Positions 1 through 5,427 of a stretch of DNA of 5,427 bases are shown piece after piece (within the stretch, counting starts at the first letter, position 1; every line of letters begins with the position of its first letter). The stretch covers positions 1 to 5,427 of the forward strand of contig CAJTQE010000050.1 in NCBI GenBank assembly GCA_910578655.1, written 5' to 3'. The translations under genes were made by a program, and so were the position numbers. Origin of the DNA: an uncultured Christensenella sp. Its GTDB lineage: Bacteria; Bacillota; Clostridia; Christensenellales; Borkfalkiaceae. The notes below the pieces were generated by a model. It was given only the letters and a program-made list of their open reading frames with translations. It made no database searches and was not told the origin of the DNA.

Positions 1-121
1 CTTCGCCCGAAGCGCGTTTCTGCCCCTCGTGCATCTCTTCGGCATATTTATATGCGGAATACAGAATTACTCTGTCGCTTTCGGAATAGTTTTCCGAAAT
101 TTTATCTATTACGGTTTTCAT
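1..121 (-). CDS. relA: RelA/SpoT-family (p)ppGpp synthetase/hydrolase, N-terminal 40 residues (partial)
   Basis: This is the first 40 codons of a gene that continues past the left edge of the window. The visible protein starts MKTVIDKISENY and reaches a segment reading YAEEMHEGQKRASGE. The pattern A-x-x-x-H-x-G-Q-x-R-x-S-G-E is the N-terminal signature of the HD hydrolase domain of Rel/SpoT proteins, which make and degrade the alarmone (p)ppGpp in the stringent response. The ATG at 121 is well supported because in-frame TAG and TAA codons lie just upstream. The gene overlaps the last 20 bases of recJ in another reading frame, so the two are probably co-transcribed and translationally coupled; only a weak AAGAG-like ribosome site is visible. 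Position after secD-secF-recJ fits the conserved Clostridia/Bacilli order. Whether the full protein has both hydrolase and synthetase domains cannot be seen. The call rests on about 15 diagnostic residues plus gene order. Confidence 0.82.
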   Translation of the reverse strand, partial: MKTVIDKISENYSESDRVILYSAYKYAEEMHEGQKRASGE

Positions 122-2423
122 AAATTTCTCTTACTACGTTATATAATTCAGAGTTGTTTAAATCTGTTTTTACGCCGCGGAAAAGCTTGAATTTACCGTC
201 CTCGAAAGAAATTAAAAGCAGTTGGCGGAAAACTTCAAGCGAAAACGCGGCTTGAACTGCCGACGGACATATGTTGCTTTTAAGCGCAACTTCACCGCTG
301 TCGCTGCCGGAAATAGTTCCCATATTAGTAAGCACAACAGAAAAAATTTTAAGCAGGTCGCCCCTTTCGGCGGTCAGGGTCTTTAAATAATTATAGCCGC
401 AAATATCGCTGCATATAATTACGTCTTTTCCGCTTAACGACCGATAGCGCACTCCGGCGGGCTGCCCGTCTAAAAATACTATCTTTTTGAAACCGCTTAA
501 ATCGACTTCGGGACGCGGTGAAACAAGTACGGTATCCGCAAGGTTGCCGGACGAAAGACAAAACAGCTCTACCGGTAATTTTTCGATGTTTTTATACTTT
601 GAAAGCGTTTCATAATCGGTTGCTATATATACCGTTCCGTAGGAAGCTTCCGACAGCATTTCGTCAATCTGACTGCTTGCCATACTGCCGATATTACAGC
701 TGACTTTGGGAGAGGCAAGCACAAGAACGTTGTTTACCGCAATTTCACGGTTGCAGTATTTGCCTGCATCACGCCGGGTTATTACGTCGCGGACGTAACC
801 CTTGACATATTCCCTGCCGCGAAATTTAGAAATATTGTATTCGAAAATTAAACTCTTGGGTGCGCGGCTGTCCAAAAGATAGGCAAATTTCGAGCCGCCG
901 AAATACATAAGTTCTATTTTGTCGCTTTTAATCGAAAGATGCGCGGATTGGGGTTTTGTGGGATGAGCGTCCGTTGCGCACTCCTCTATTAAAAACAGCG
1001 GACGGCGATTGCCGACGCCGTAAGGTTCAAGCATTTCAAGCTCGTGCGCGAAGCGTTCGGAGTATCCCCCTTCAAGTTTTCCGCTGATATAGACCGTATG
1101 TTCGAAGTCCGCAGAAGTGTAGTTTGCCGAAAGATATTCGTTAAGCTTTTGTTCAAGCAGTTCGAAATTTTCTATAGCAATATTTACTCCTGCCGCCTGC
1201 GCGTGACCGCCAAACTCCGCAATGCAGTCCTCGCAGGCTTTCAACGCTTCGAAAACGTTGATATTTTCAACCGAACGCACGGAACCTTTAAGCATATTTC
1301 CGTTGCGTACGAAAAGCAGCGCGGGTCGGGCATATTCTTCCGCAAGACGTGCGGCAACTATTCCGACGAAGCCGGTGTTCCACCCTTCGTCCCAAAGCAT
1401 TATAACTTTGCCGTACGCACCCTTTTCCTTTATTTTGTTCTTTGCGCTTGCATACAGCTCGTCGCAGTATTTTTGGCGTTCAAAGTTATATGCGGTCAGC
1501 TTTGCAGACAAATCGAAAATTACTTTTTCGTCTGTTGCGGTAAACAACTTTAAAGCTGCGTTCGCATCACCCATTCTGCCTGCCGCGTTTATTTTGGGGG
1601 CAAGGTTGAACGCAACCGTCTGCGCAGAAACCGCGCTGTCGCTCTTGGAAAAGAAACCCGAATAGCACTGACGGGGGCTGTCGTTTATCAGCTTTAACCC
1701 TTCGCAAACGATGCTCCTGTTTTCTCCCGTCAGGGGAACGCTGTCCGCAACGGTTGCGATAGCTGCAAAATCAAGATATTGATATGCGCTTTCACCGTTT
1801 AATGCGACGGCAACTTTCAAAGCGACGCCCGCGCCGCAGAGGTTATCGTAAATATAACCGTCGTTGAATTTGGGATTAATGCAGATACAGTCGGGAATGA
1901 CGTCGGGCAGTTCGTGATGGTCGGTTACTATAACCTCCGCACCCTGCTCTTTTATGTACTCGACTTGTTCCGCGCAGGAAATACCGCAGTCTACGGTAAT
2001 GACAAGCTGAGGGCAATGTTCGTCGAAAACGGTATCTATCGTCTGTTTGCTCAGTCCGTAACCGTCCATACGCTCGGGAACGAAAAGCACGGGAACTATA
2101 CCGAAGTCACAAAGGGCGCGGTACATAACGGCAGACGCGCAGATACCGTCGGCATCGTAATCTCCGTAGACGACTACCGTCCACTCCTCGTCACGGGCAA
2201 GCGTGATAAGCTTGACCGCCTCAGCCATACCGTTCATTTTAAACGGCGAAATAAACTGCGCGCGCGACGGGCGGACAAAAGAGTTTATCTTGTCCGCGTC
2301 GTCTATTCCCCTGCCGTACAGAATGCTTACGGTATCTTCCAAAAGTCCGCATTCCGACGCAAGCCGTTTAATGTTATTAAGTTGTTCCGATGAAAATTCA
2401 TATTCGGTAATTATCTTTTTCAT
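102..2423 (-). CDS. recJ: Single-stranded-DNA-specific exonuclease RecJ
   Basis: RecJ degrades single-stranded DNA 5' to 3' in recombination and mismatch or base-excision repair, acting in the cytoplasm with two catalytic metal ions. The 773-residue product carries the DHH phosphoesterase motifs in order: GDYDADG at 87-93, VDCG at 144-147, TDHH at 167-170, CGAGVALK at 196-203, and the metal-binding Asp227 in ATVADSVPL. NAAGRM (279-284) follows, then the DHHA1 part with GSVRS (380-384) and GGHAQAAG (405-412). An OB-fold-like region spans about 440-545, and a divergent Firmicutes-type C-terminal domain about 560-773. Length matches Bacillus-type RecJ (about 780). All key residues are present, so the enzyme should be active. 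The protein has 21 cysteines, which is high. The ATG at 2423 gives a normal N-terminus but has no Shine-Dalgarno sequence. It lies 10 nt after a hairpin with a T-run, suggesting a controlled leader. Its end overlaps the relA start; apt, often placed between these two genes, is absent here. Confidence 0.97.
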   Translation of the reverse strand: MKKIITEYEFSSEQLNNIKRLASECGLLEDTVSILYGRGIDDADKINSFVRPSRAQFISPFKMNGMAEAVKLITLARDEEWTVVVYGDYDADGICASAVMYRALCDFGIVPVLFVPERMDGYGLSKQTIDTVFDEHCPQLVITVDCGISCAEQVEYIKEQGAEVIVTDHHELPDVIPDCICINPKFNDGYIYDNLCGAGVALKVAVALNGESAYQYLDFAAIATVADSVPLTGENRSIVCEGLKLINDSPRQCYSGFFSKSDSAVSAQTVAFNLAPKINAAGRMGDANAALKLFTATDEKVIFDLSAKLTAYNFERQKYCDELYASAKNKIKEKGAYGKVIMLWDEGWNTGFVGIVAARLAEEYARPALLFVRNGNMLKGSVRSVENINVFEALKACEDCIAEFGGHAQAAGVNIAIENFELLEQKLNEYLSANYTSADFEHTVYISGKLEGGYSERFAHELEMLEPYGVGNRRPLFLIEECATDAHPTKPQSAHLSIKSDKIELMYFGGSKFAYLLDSRAPKSLIFEYNISKFRGREYVKGYVRDVITRRDAGKYCNREIAVNNVLVLASPKVSCNIGSMASSQIDEMLSEASYGTVYIATDYETLSKYKNIEKLPVELFCLSSGNLADTVLVSPRPEVDLSGFKKIVFLDGQPAGVRYRSLSGKDVIICSDICGYNYLKTLTAERGDLLKIFSVVLTNMGTISGSDSGEVALKSNICPSAVQAAFSLEVFRQLLLISFEDGKFKLFRGVKTDLNNSELYNVVREIYENRNR

Positions 2424-2429
2424 AGCAAG

Positions 2430-2460
2430 AAAAATCAGCCGCAGCGCGACGGTAGCTGAT
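2430..2460 (-). terminator. Terminator-like hairpin in the recJ leader (possible attenuator)
   Basis: Read on the minus strand, ATCAGC (2460-2455) pairs with GCTGAT (2439-2434), and the downstream arm runs straight into a TTTTTCTT tract. An alternative fold uses ATCAG/CTGAT plus CCG/CGG with a 3-nt bulge. This is the layout of a Rho-independent terminator, though the six-base stem is short. It ends only about 10 nt before the recJ ATG, so it could act as a leader attenuator, as the end of the secDF transcript, or as a structure that limits ribosome access. No function has been shown. Confidence 0.45.
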
Positions 2461-2462
2461 AC

Positions 2463-2502
2463 AAAAAGACGAAAGGGCGGATATTATATATACCCACCCT
2501 TT
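2463..2502 (-). terminator. Terminator-like hairpin after secF
   Basis: On the minus strand, AAAGGGTGG (2502-2494) pairs with CCGCCCTTT (2480-2472) through nine base pairs, one of them G-U. The stem can extend four more AT/GU pairs into the TA-rich centre, leaving a 5-nt loop. A T5 run follows at 2467-2463 after a 4-nt gap, so the U-tract is set further from the stem than in an ideal terminator. It starts 15 nt after the secF stop codon, the usual place for a terminator. The loop also contains a TATAAT, so the same bases may serve as a promoter element. Confidence 0.5.
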
Positions 2503-2510
2503 TAAGATAA
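2483..2510 (-). promoter_or_regulatory. Weak candidate promoter for recJ
   Basis: On the minus strand a perfect TATAAT (2488-2483) lies 16 nt after TTATCT (2510-2505). The -35 box matches the consensus TTGACA at only three of six positions, and the -10 box sits inside the hairpin loop, so chance is a real alternative in such AT-rich DNA. If used, transcription would start near 2476 and give a leader of roughly 50 nt containing the second hairpin. Otherwise recJ depends on read-through from secDF. Confidence 0.25.
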
Positions 2511-2517
2511 TCAGCAA

Positions 2518-3495
2518 TTATTTTTTGTTTTTTGAGGCGGCTGCGACGTTATCGCCTATACGCTTGATGCGCGTATATACGGACGGAATGAAGAACACCG
2601 AACCGTACAGCGCGGAAACAACGCTGAATATTGCGGCCAACACGGGCGAAAGTATCGTAAGAACAGACATCGCGCTGATTGAAAGCAATACGAATATTAT
2701 GACAGCTGCAGCGGCAATCCCCAATACGGGGTAGAGAATACTATTGAAACTTTCCCGTACGCAGAGGTCTGTCTGAGCGTCACCGTCAAGCTTTGCAAAA
2801 GTTTCCTTTTTCAAGTTGCGGCGGTATCTGTCAAAGATGAACGCGCACGCTATCATCGTCACTAACACCGTAAGCACGCCGAACGCAACCGCGGATATGC
2901 CGACGGGTACGCGTGTTATTGCAAGCAGTGAAACGTAAATTATAAGGTTATGGAAATTTGCAAGCAACGCCGCAAACGCCATAGTTACTTTATATCTTGC
3001 TAAGAAGTACAAAAACTGCAAAACAACCGCCGAAGCAAGCGCAATCGAAACGAAAGTTAAAACCTTTCCGCCGTTAAGCCGGGTTTCAACGTTGTGAAAA
3101 GACGCCGTTGTCTGAGTATTATCTTCACCGTTTGCAAGCGCGTCGATAATTTGCGCTGCAACCGACGTAAGCGTTTCGGAATCGATATTTTTTGAGAATT
3201 TGAAAATAATTCTTCCGCCCTCGTCGGTTTCGCCGAAAGTCGACACAAAATAACTTACGCCTGCCTTGCCGAAAACGTCGTCGCATACCTCGATAACGCT
3301 ATCCTCGTCGCTGTAATCGACGTAAGCGTAATTTACTTCTACACTGTTATAACTTTTAAACTCTGCACCGAAGTTGAAATATCCGTCCGCAATGAACTGA
3401 CAAATAAGTCCTACGGCAAGCCCTATCACCGCTATCGCGGTTGAAATTATGATAAACAGGTGCATCCTGGAAGAGAGTTTCAATTTAGTCATCAT
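2518..3495 (-). CDS. secF: Divergent SecF-like subunit of the SecDF translocase accessory complex
   Basis: SecF pairs with SecD in the cytoplasmic membrane and normally uses the proton gradient to help pull secreted proteins through SecYEG. The 325-residue product shows SecF topology: TM1 about 12-35, a small extracytoplasmic domain, then five helices near 144-165, 170-194, 197-221, 254-276 and 277-306. Family remnants include NFGAEF and SVEVNY after TM1, FLARYKVTMAF before TM3 and IFDRYRRN after TM4. The functional charges are missing: by hand alignment the TM4 Asp (E. coli D213) is Ala216, the TM5 Arg (R247) is Pro256, and the HD pair of TM3 is His182-Asn183. AAGGAGG at 3508-3502 decides the start: ATG 3495 (6-nt spacing) or ATG 3492 (9 nt). 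The open frame extends up to 3603, but that part lies inside secD and has no membrane or SecF character. The assignment rests on topology, remnants and linkage to secD. Confidence 0.82.
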   Translation of the reverse strand: MMTKLKLSSRMHLFIIISTAIAVIGLAVGLICQFIADGYFNFGAEFKSYNSVEVNYAYVDYSDEDSVIEVCDDVFGKAGVSYFVSTFGETDEGGRIIFKFSKNIDSETLTSVAAQIIDALANGEDNTQTTASFHNVETRLNGGKVLTFVSIALASAVVLQFLYFLARYKVTMAFAALLANFHNLIIYVSLLAITRVPVGISAVAFGVLTVLVTMIACAFIFDRYRRNLKKETFAKLDGDAQTDLCVRESFNSILYPVLGIAAAAVIIFVLLSISAMSVLTILSPVLAAIFSVVSALYGSVFFIPSVYTRIKRIGDNVAAASKNKK

Positions 3496-4999
3496 CTTCA
3501 TCCTCCTTCCTCTTAAATCCGCAGAATGCAAACTTATCTTCAACGGCAGACGACAGCACGAACCACATAAAACGGGTGAACCAGTAAAGAACGTACGACG
3601 CAACCGAACCTATGAAGAATATCAGACCGCAGGCGGCAACTTCGCCGACGCAGACAAGTGCAACGATAAGCGAAACCGCGATAAGAACGACGTGAAGTTC
3701 GAGTATACCTTTCAAAAGCGCTTTGCAGCCGGACTTTACAGACGATTGAATTGTCTTTCCCTTTTGGGTTTCGCTGCGCACTTTTTCAAACATCACAAAA
3801 TTCGAGCCGCAAAGCAGCGCTAATCCCGCCAAAGCGAAAATCGCGCCTGAAACGGTAAGCTGAATTCCTATCAAGAGTAATGTGACGATTATAGTCAGAG
3901 AATAAATTAAAATTGAAATTGAGTTTACAAAACCGAGAAGTTTGTACCTTACAGCCGAATAAACTATTGCGGCAATTACAAGCGCAAGCATAGCGCAGAA
4001 AAGAAATACCGCAGCGTGTCCGCCGAGAGCAGCCGAAGTGTAAATTATATCGACATCGTTTGCCGTGCCGTAATCGAGAACGAGCGTCTTGCCCTTAATG
4101 CATGAATCGAGAACTATTGCATAGTCTTCAGCAGTCTCTTCGGTGGGAACGGTAATCAGGAAAGTTTCTTGCTCTACCGTTTCACTTAAAGAGAGCGAAA
4201 GCAACTGACTGTCGCCGATGAAGAAACCGACCGCCTTATCGTTTTGCGCCGCAGAAACCCGTTCCGATATATCTTTGAAAAGTTTGACGCCTTCCTCCGA
4301 CAAATCTACCTTTACGGTAATATTTCCTGCACGAACCAGCTTTTTAAAGCTTTTGAAATACGAATTTACATCCGCAGTGATGGGCGTTAAAATATTGTCG
4401 TGTCCAACGCCGACCTCACTGTTTCTGAGCGAAAGTTCGCCGCCGTATGCTAAGTATCTTACGGTGTTGCTTATTTGCGTTTCCTTGTCCGAACGGGAAC
4501 TGGTGTATTCGCTGTCGTAATACTCCGCATAAGTGAAATTAGTGGGAAGCGATACGGCAATAGTGAAATCGTCGCGCACGGCTACGGAATAAGACGAAAA
4601 GCCTTTTTCCGCAAGACGCTTTGAAAGCGTGTCCGCGTCTTTGCGGACGTCAGACAAAATAGCGTCTTTGTTTGCATCGTTTTCACCGAGAATCTCTTTC
4701 TCAACCCAAACGCTGCCGAACTGCTTGTACTTGTCTCTATATTCGTCATACTTGTCCGACTCTTTGTCGTCGGGAATACCGAACTGATAGTCCGCGTCCG
4801 AAATTACGCCTTTCGGGTACAGCACGGAAACGGCTTCACCCGTAAGGTCGCCGCCAAGATTGATGCTCGTCAAAAACGAATTGTATTTTTTTACCCCCTC
4901 GGAACCGGGAACCGTATAAGACACGGTGGCAAAAAATGCAAGAACAACTATAGCCGATAGAATTATAGCCGTTAATATTGCCGACTTTATTTTGCCCAT
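3485..4999 (-). CDS. secD: Divergent SecD-like subunit of the SecDF translocase accessory complex
   Basis: SecD forms a membrane complex with SecF that assists protein export through SecYEG. The 504-residue product begins with a signal-anchor helix (about 7-29), followed by a large extracytoplasmic region (about 30-320). Five more helices lie near 327-350, 353-378, 380-403, 428-451 and 452-482. Its six-helix, one-large-loop plan and the secF gene directly after it identify the family. Remnants are INLGGDLTG (47-54; usual form LGLDLQGG) and a TM4 end reading NFVMFEKVRSE (400-410; usual form NVLIFERIREE). The conserved TM4 aspartate of the DAN motif (E. coli D519) is Gly398 here, giving CGSN, so the usual proton-relay residue is absent. 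The C-terminus is strongly acidic (EDEDDD), in codons that also hold the secF ribosome site. The ATG at 4999 has AGGAG 7 nt upstream and a strong promoter before it. Another RND-type protein is a less likely alternative. Confidence 0.85.
   Translation of the reverse strand: MGKIKSAILTAIILSAIVVLAFFATVSYTVPGSEGVKKYNSFLTSINLGGDLTGEAVSVLYPKGVISDADYQFGIPDDKESDKYDEYRDKYKQFGSVWVEKEILGENDANKDAILSDVRKDADTLSKRLAEKGFSSYSVAVRDDFTIAVSLPTNFTYAEYYDSEYTSSRSDKETQISNTVRYLAYGGELSLRNSEVGVGHDNILTPITADVNSYFKSFKKLVRAGNITVKVDLSEEGVKLFKDISERVSAAQNDKAVGFFIGDSQLLSLSLSETVEQETFLITVPTEETAEDYAIVLDSCIKGKTLVLDYGTANDVDIIYTSAALGGHAAVFLFCAMLALVIAAIVYSAVRYKLLGFVNSISILIYSLTIIVTLLLIGIQLTVSGAIFALAGLALLCGSNFVMFEKVRSETQKGKTIQSSVKSGCKALLKGILELHVVLIAVSLIVALVCVGEVAACGLIFFIGSVASYVLYWFTRFMWFVLSSAVEDKFAFCGFKRKEDEDDD
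3502..3508 (-). promoter_or_regulatory. Ribosome binding site of secF, inside the secD coding region
   Basis: The minus strand reads AAGGAGG within the last codons of secD, followed by three ATG codons in one frame at 3501, 3495 and 3492. Only the last two have workable spacing (6 and 9 nt). This fixes the secF start about 100 bases inside the longest open frame and points to translational coupling with secD. Confidence 0.8.
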
Positions 5000-5006
5000 T
5001 TATTTA

Positions 5007-5011
5007 CTCCT
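5007..5011 (-). promoter_or_regulatory. Ribosome binding site of secD
   Basis: AGGAG on the minus strand lies 7 nt before the ATG at 4999. It supports that start and gives a leader of only about 25 nt from the predicted transcription start. Confidence 0.8.
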
Positions 5012-5030
5012 ATTTGCAATTAACTATTTT

Positions 5031-5059
5031 ATTATATAGGAAAAAAAAGCTTCCGTCAA
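5031..5059 (-). promoter_or_regulatory. Sigma-A-type promoter driving secD-secF
   Basis: On the minus strand TTGACG (5059-5054) and a perfect TATAAT (5036-5031) are separated by 17 nt, with one mismatch to consensus over both boxes. Transcription should begin near 5024. The -35 box lies in the downstream arm of the terminator hairpin of the preceding gene and the spacer contains its T-run, so terminator and promoter share bases. Downstream genes recJ and relA may also be served by read-through. Confidence 0.85.
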
Positions 5060-5084
5060 TTAAATATCCTTTTTAAGACGGGCT
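5041..5084 (-). terminator. Rho-independent terminator of the SCIFF maturase gene
   Basis: On the minus strand AGC+CCGTC (5084-5077) pairs with GACGG+AA+GCT (5057-5048), with TTAAA/TTTAA able to extend the stem inside. It runs into a T-run of eight ending at 5041. It begins 4 nt after the maturase stop codon. On the plus strand the same hairpin is followed by a seven-T run, so it could work in both directions, although no plus-strand gene is visible. Confidence 0.75.
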
Positions 5085-5088
5085 TTTT

Positions 5089-5427
5089 TTATTTTTTGCC
5101 GTCTTTTTTACGGGCTAACGAGTGCATACCGCACTCGATACGTTTCTTCATCATCTGACAGGTTATCGGATAGGGTTTGTTCATATCGCCCATAAAATTA
5201 TAGTTGTTGGCGCTGCAACCGCCGCTGCAAATAAATTTTGCAAAACAGTTTTTGCAGTCCTCACGCGTAAACAGGCTGCTGTCCGCAAACCGTTTGCGTA
5301 TATCTTTACGCTCAATACCGTCCCTGACGTTGCCCATTAAAAAGTCTTTATTTCCGGCAAACTGATGGCAGGGATAAATATCGCCGTTGGGGACAACGGA
5401 AAAATACTCGTTGCCGGCACCGCAAGC
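5089..5427 (-). CDS. scfB: SCIFF peptide maturase, radical SAM/SPASM protein (C-terminal 112 residues, partial)
   Basis: This is the end of a gene that enters from the right edge; the frame is open to base 5427. The visible part is a SPASM domain, which binds two auxiliary iron-sulfur clusters in radical SAM peptide-modifying enzymes. Its seven-cysteine pattern is complete: C-x12-G-x4-C (fragment residues 2-20, ending in GDIYPCHQF), then C-x2-C-x5-C-x3-C (58, 61, 67, 71; CSGGC at 67-71), then Cys90, with one further Cys99. The segments CGAGNEYF, CHQFAGN, AKFICSGGCSANNYNF and NKPYPITC closely resemble the maturase of SCIFF, a short cysteine-rich ribosomal peptide of Clostridia in which the enzyme forms thioether links. 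The radical SAM core with its CxxxCxxC motif lies outside the window, as would the SCIFF precursor gene. A different SPASM maturase is possible but less likely, because linkage to secDF is typical of the SCIFF locus. Its own terminator follows directly. Confidence 0.83.
   Translation of the reverse strand, partial: ACGAGNEYFSVVPNGDIYPCHQFAGNKDFLMGNVRDGIERKDIRKRFADSSLFTREDCKNCFAKFICSGGCSANNYNFMGDMNKPYPITCQMMKKRIECGMHSLARKKDGKK

Noticed and set aside
1044..1553. Long plus-strand open frame of 169 codons opposite recJ, with others at 1222-1665, 1914-2393 and 2203-2505
   Set aside because: They lie antisense to a clear RecJ gene with all motifs, overlap one another in different frames, and have no ribosome site or recognisable domain.
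3057..3248. Minus-strand 63-codon open frame inside secF
   Set aside because: It is an out-of-frame shadow of the SecF extracytoplasmic domain with no separate signals.
3496..3603. Longer secF start at 3603 (361 residues)
   Set aside because: The added 36 residues overlap secD, lack SecF features and have no ribosome site, while AAGGAGG at 3508-3502 points to ATG 3495 or 3492.
3449..3823. Plus-strand open frame across the secD/secF junction
   Set aside because: It is antisense to two overlapping membrane-protein genes, has low-complexity polar composition, and has no start signals.
5089..5337. A separate 82-residue small protein starting at ATG 5337
   Set aside because: The frame stays open to the window edge and the upstream 30 residues hold the first two SPASM cysteines, so this Met is internal to a truncated gene.
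1..5427. CRISPR arrays, tRNA/rRNA genes, insertion sequences, riboswitches
   Set aside because: The window is almost fully coding on one strand; I saw no direct-repeat arrays, cloverleaf-like sequence, transposase motifs or inverted terminal repeats, and the two short gaps are accounted for by hairpins and promoters.

Overview
This window comes from a low-to-mid GC anaerobic Firmicute, most likely a member of the class Clostridia or a related uncultured gut lineage. The evidence is the gene set and order (SCIFF-type radical SAM/SPASM maturase, then secD, secF, recJ and a RelA/SpoT-family gene), a textbook sigma-A promoter, AGGAG-type ribosome binding sites and cysteine-rich proteins. The genus cannot be named from sequence alone. 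All five genes lie on the minus strand, so transcription runs from right to left, and there is almost no non-coding DNA. The only two gaps are 94 bp (recJ/secF) and 89 bp (secD/maturase).

In transcription order: (1) 5427-5089 is the C-terminal part of a SPASM-domain radical SAM enzyme matching the SCIFF peptide maturase (ScfB/CteB type), truncated by the window edge. (2) 5084-5031 holds an intrinsic terminator for that gene, interleaved with a strong TTGACG-N17-TATAAT promoter for the next one. (3) 4999-3485 encodes a divergent SecD, and 3495-2518 a divergent SecF. They overlap by about 11 bp, and the secF ribosome binding site lies inside the last codons of secD. (4) 2517-2424 contains two hairpins with T-runs and a weak promoter candidate. 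(5) 2423-102 encodes RecJ, a single-strand-specific 5'-3' DNA exonuclease with all catalytic motifs. (6) 121-1 is the start of a RelA/SpoT-family (p)ppGpp enzyme that overlaps the end of recJ by 20 bp.

The most interesting observation is that the SecD/SecF pair keeps the RND-like architecture of the Sec translocon accessory complex but lacks the charged membrane residues that define its proton relay. In hand alignment the TM4 aspartate of SecD is glycine, the TM4 aspartate of SecF is alanine, and the TM5 arginine of SecF is proline. The complex may therefore work without proton coupling, or have another role. Next in interest is the recJ leader, where a terminator-like hairpin ends about 10 nt before a start codon that has no visible Shine-Dalgarno sequence.
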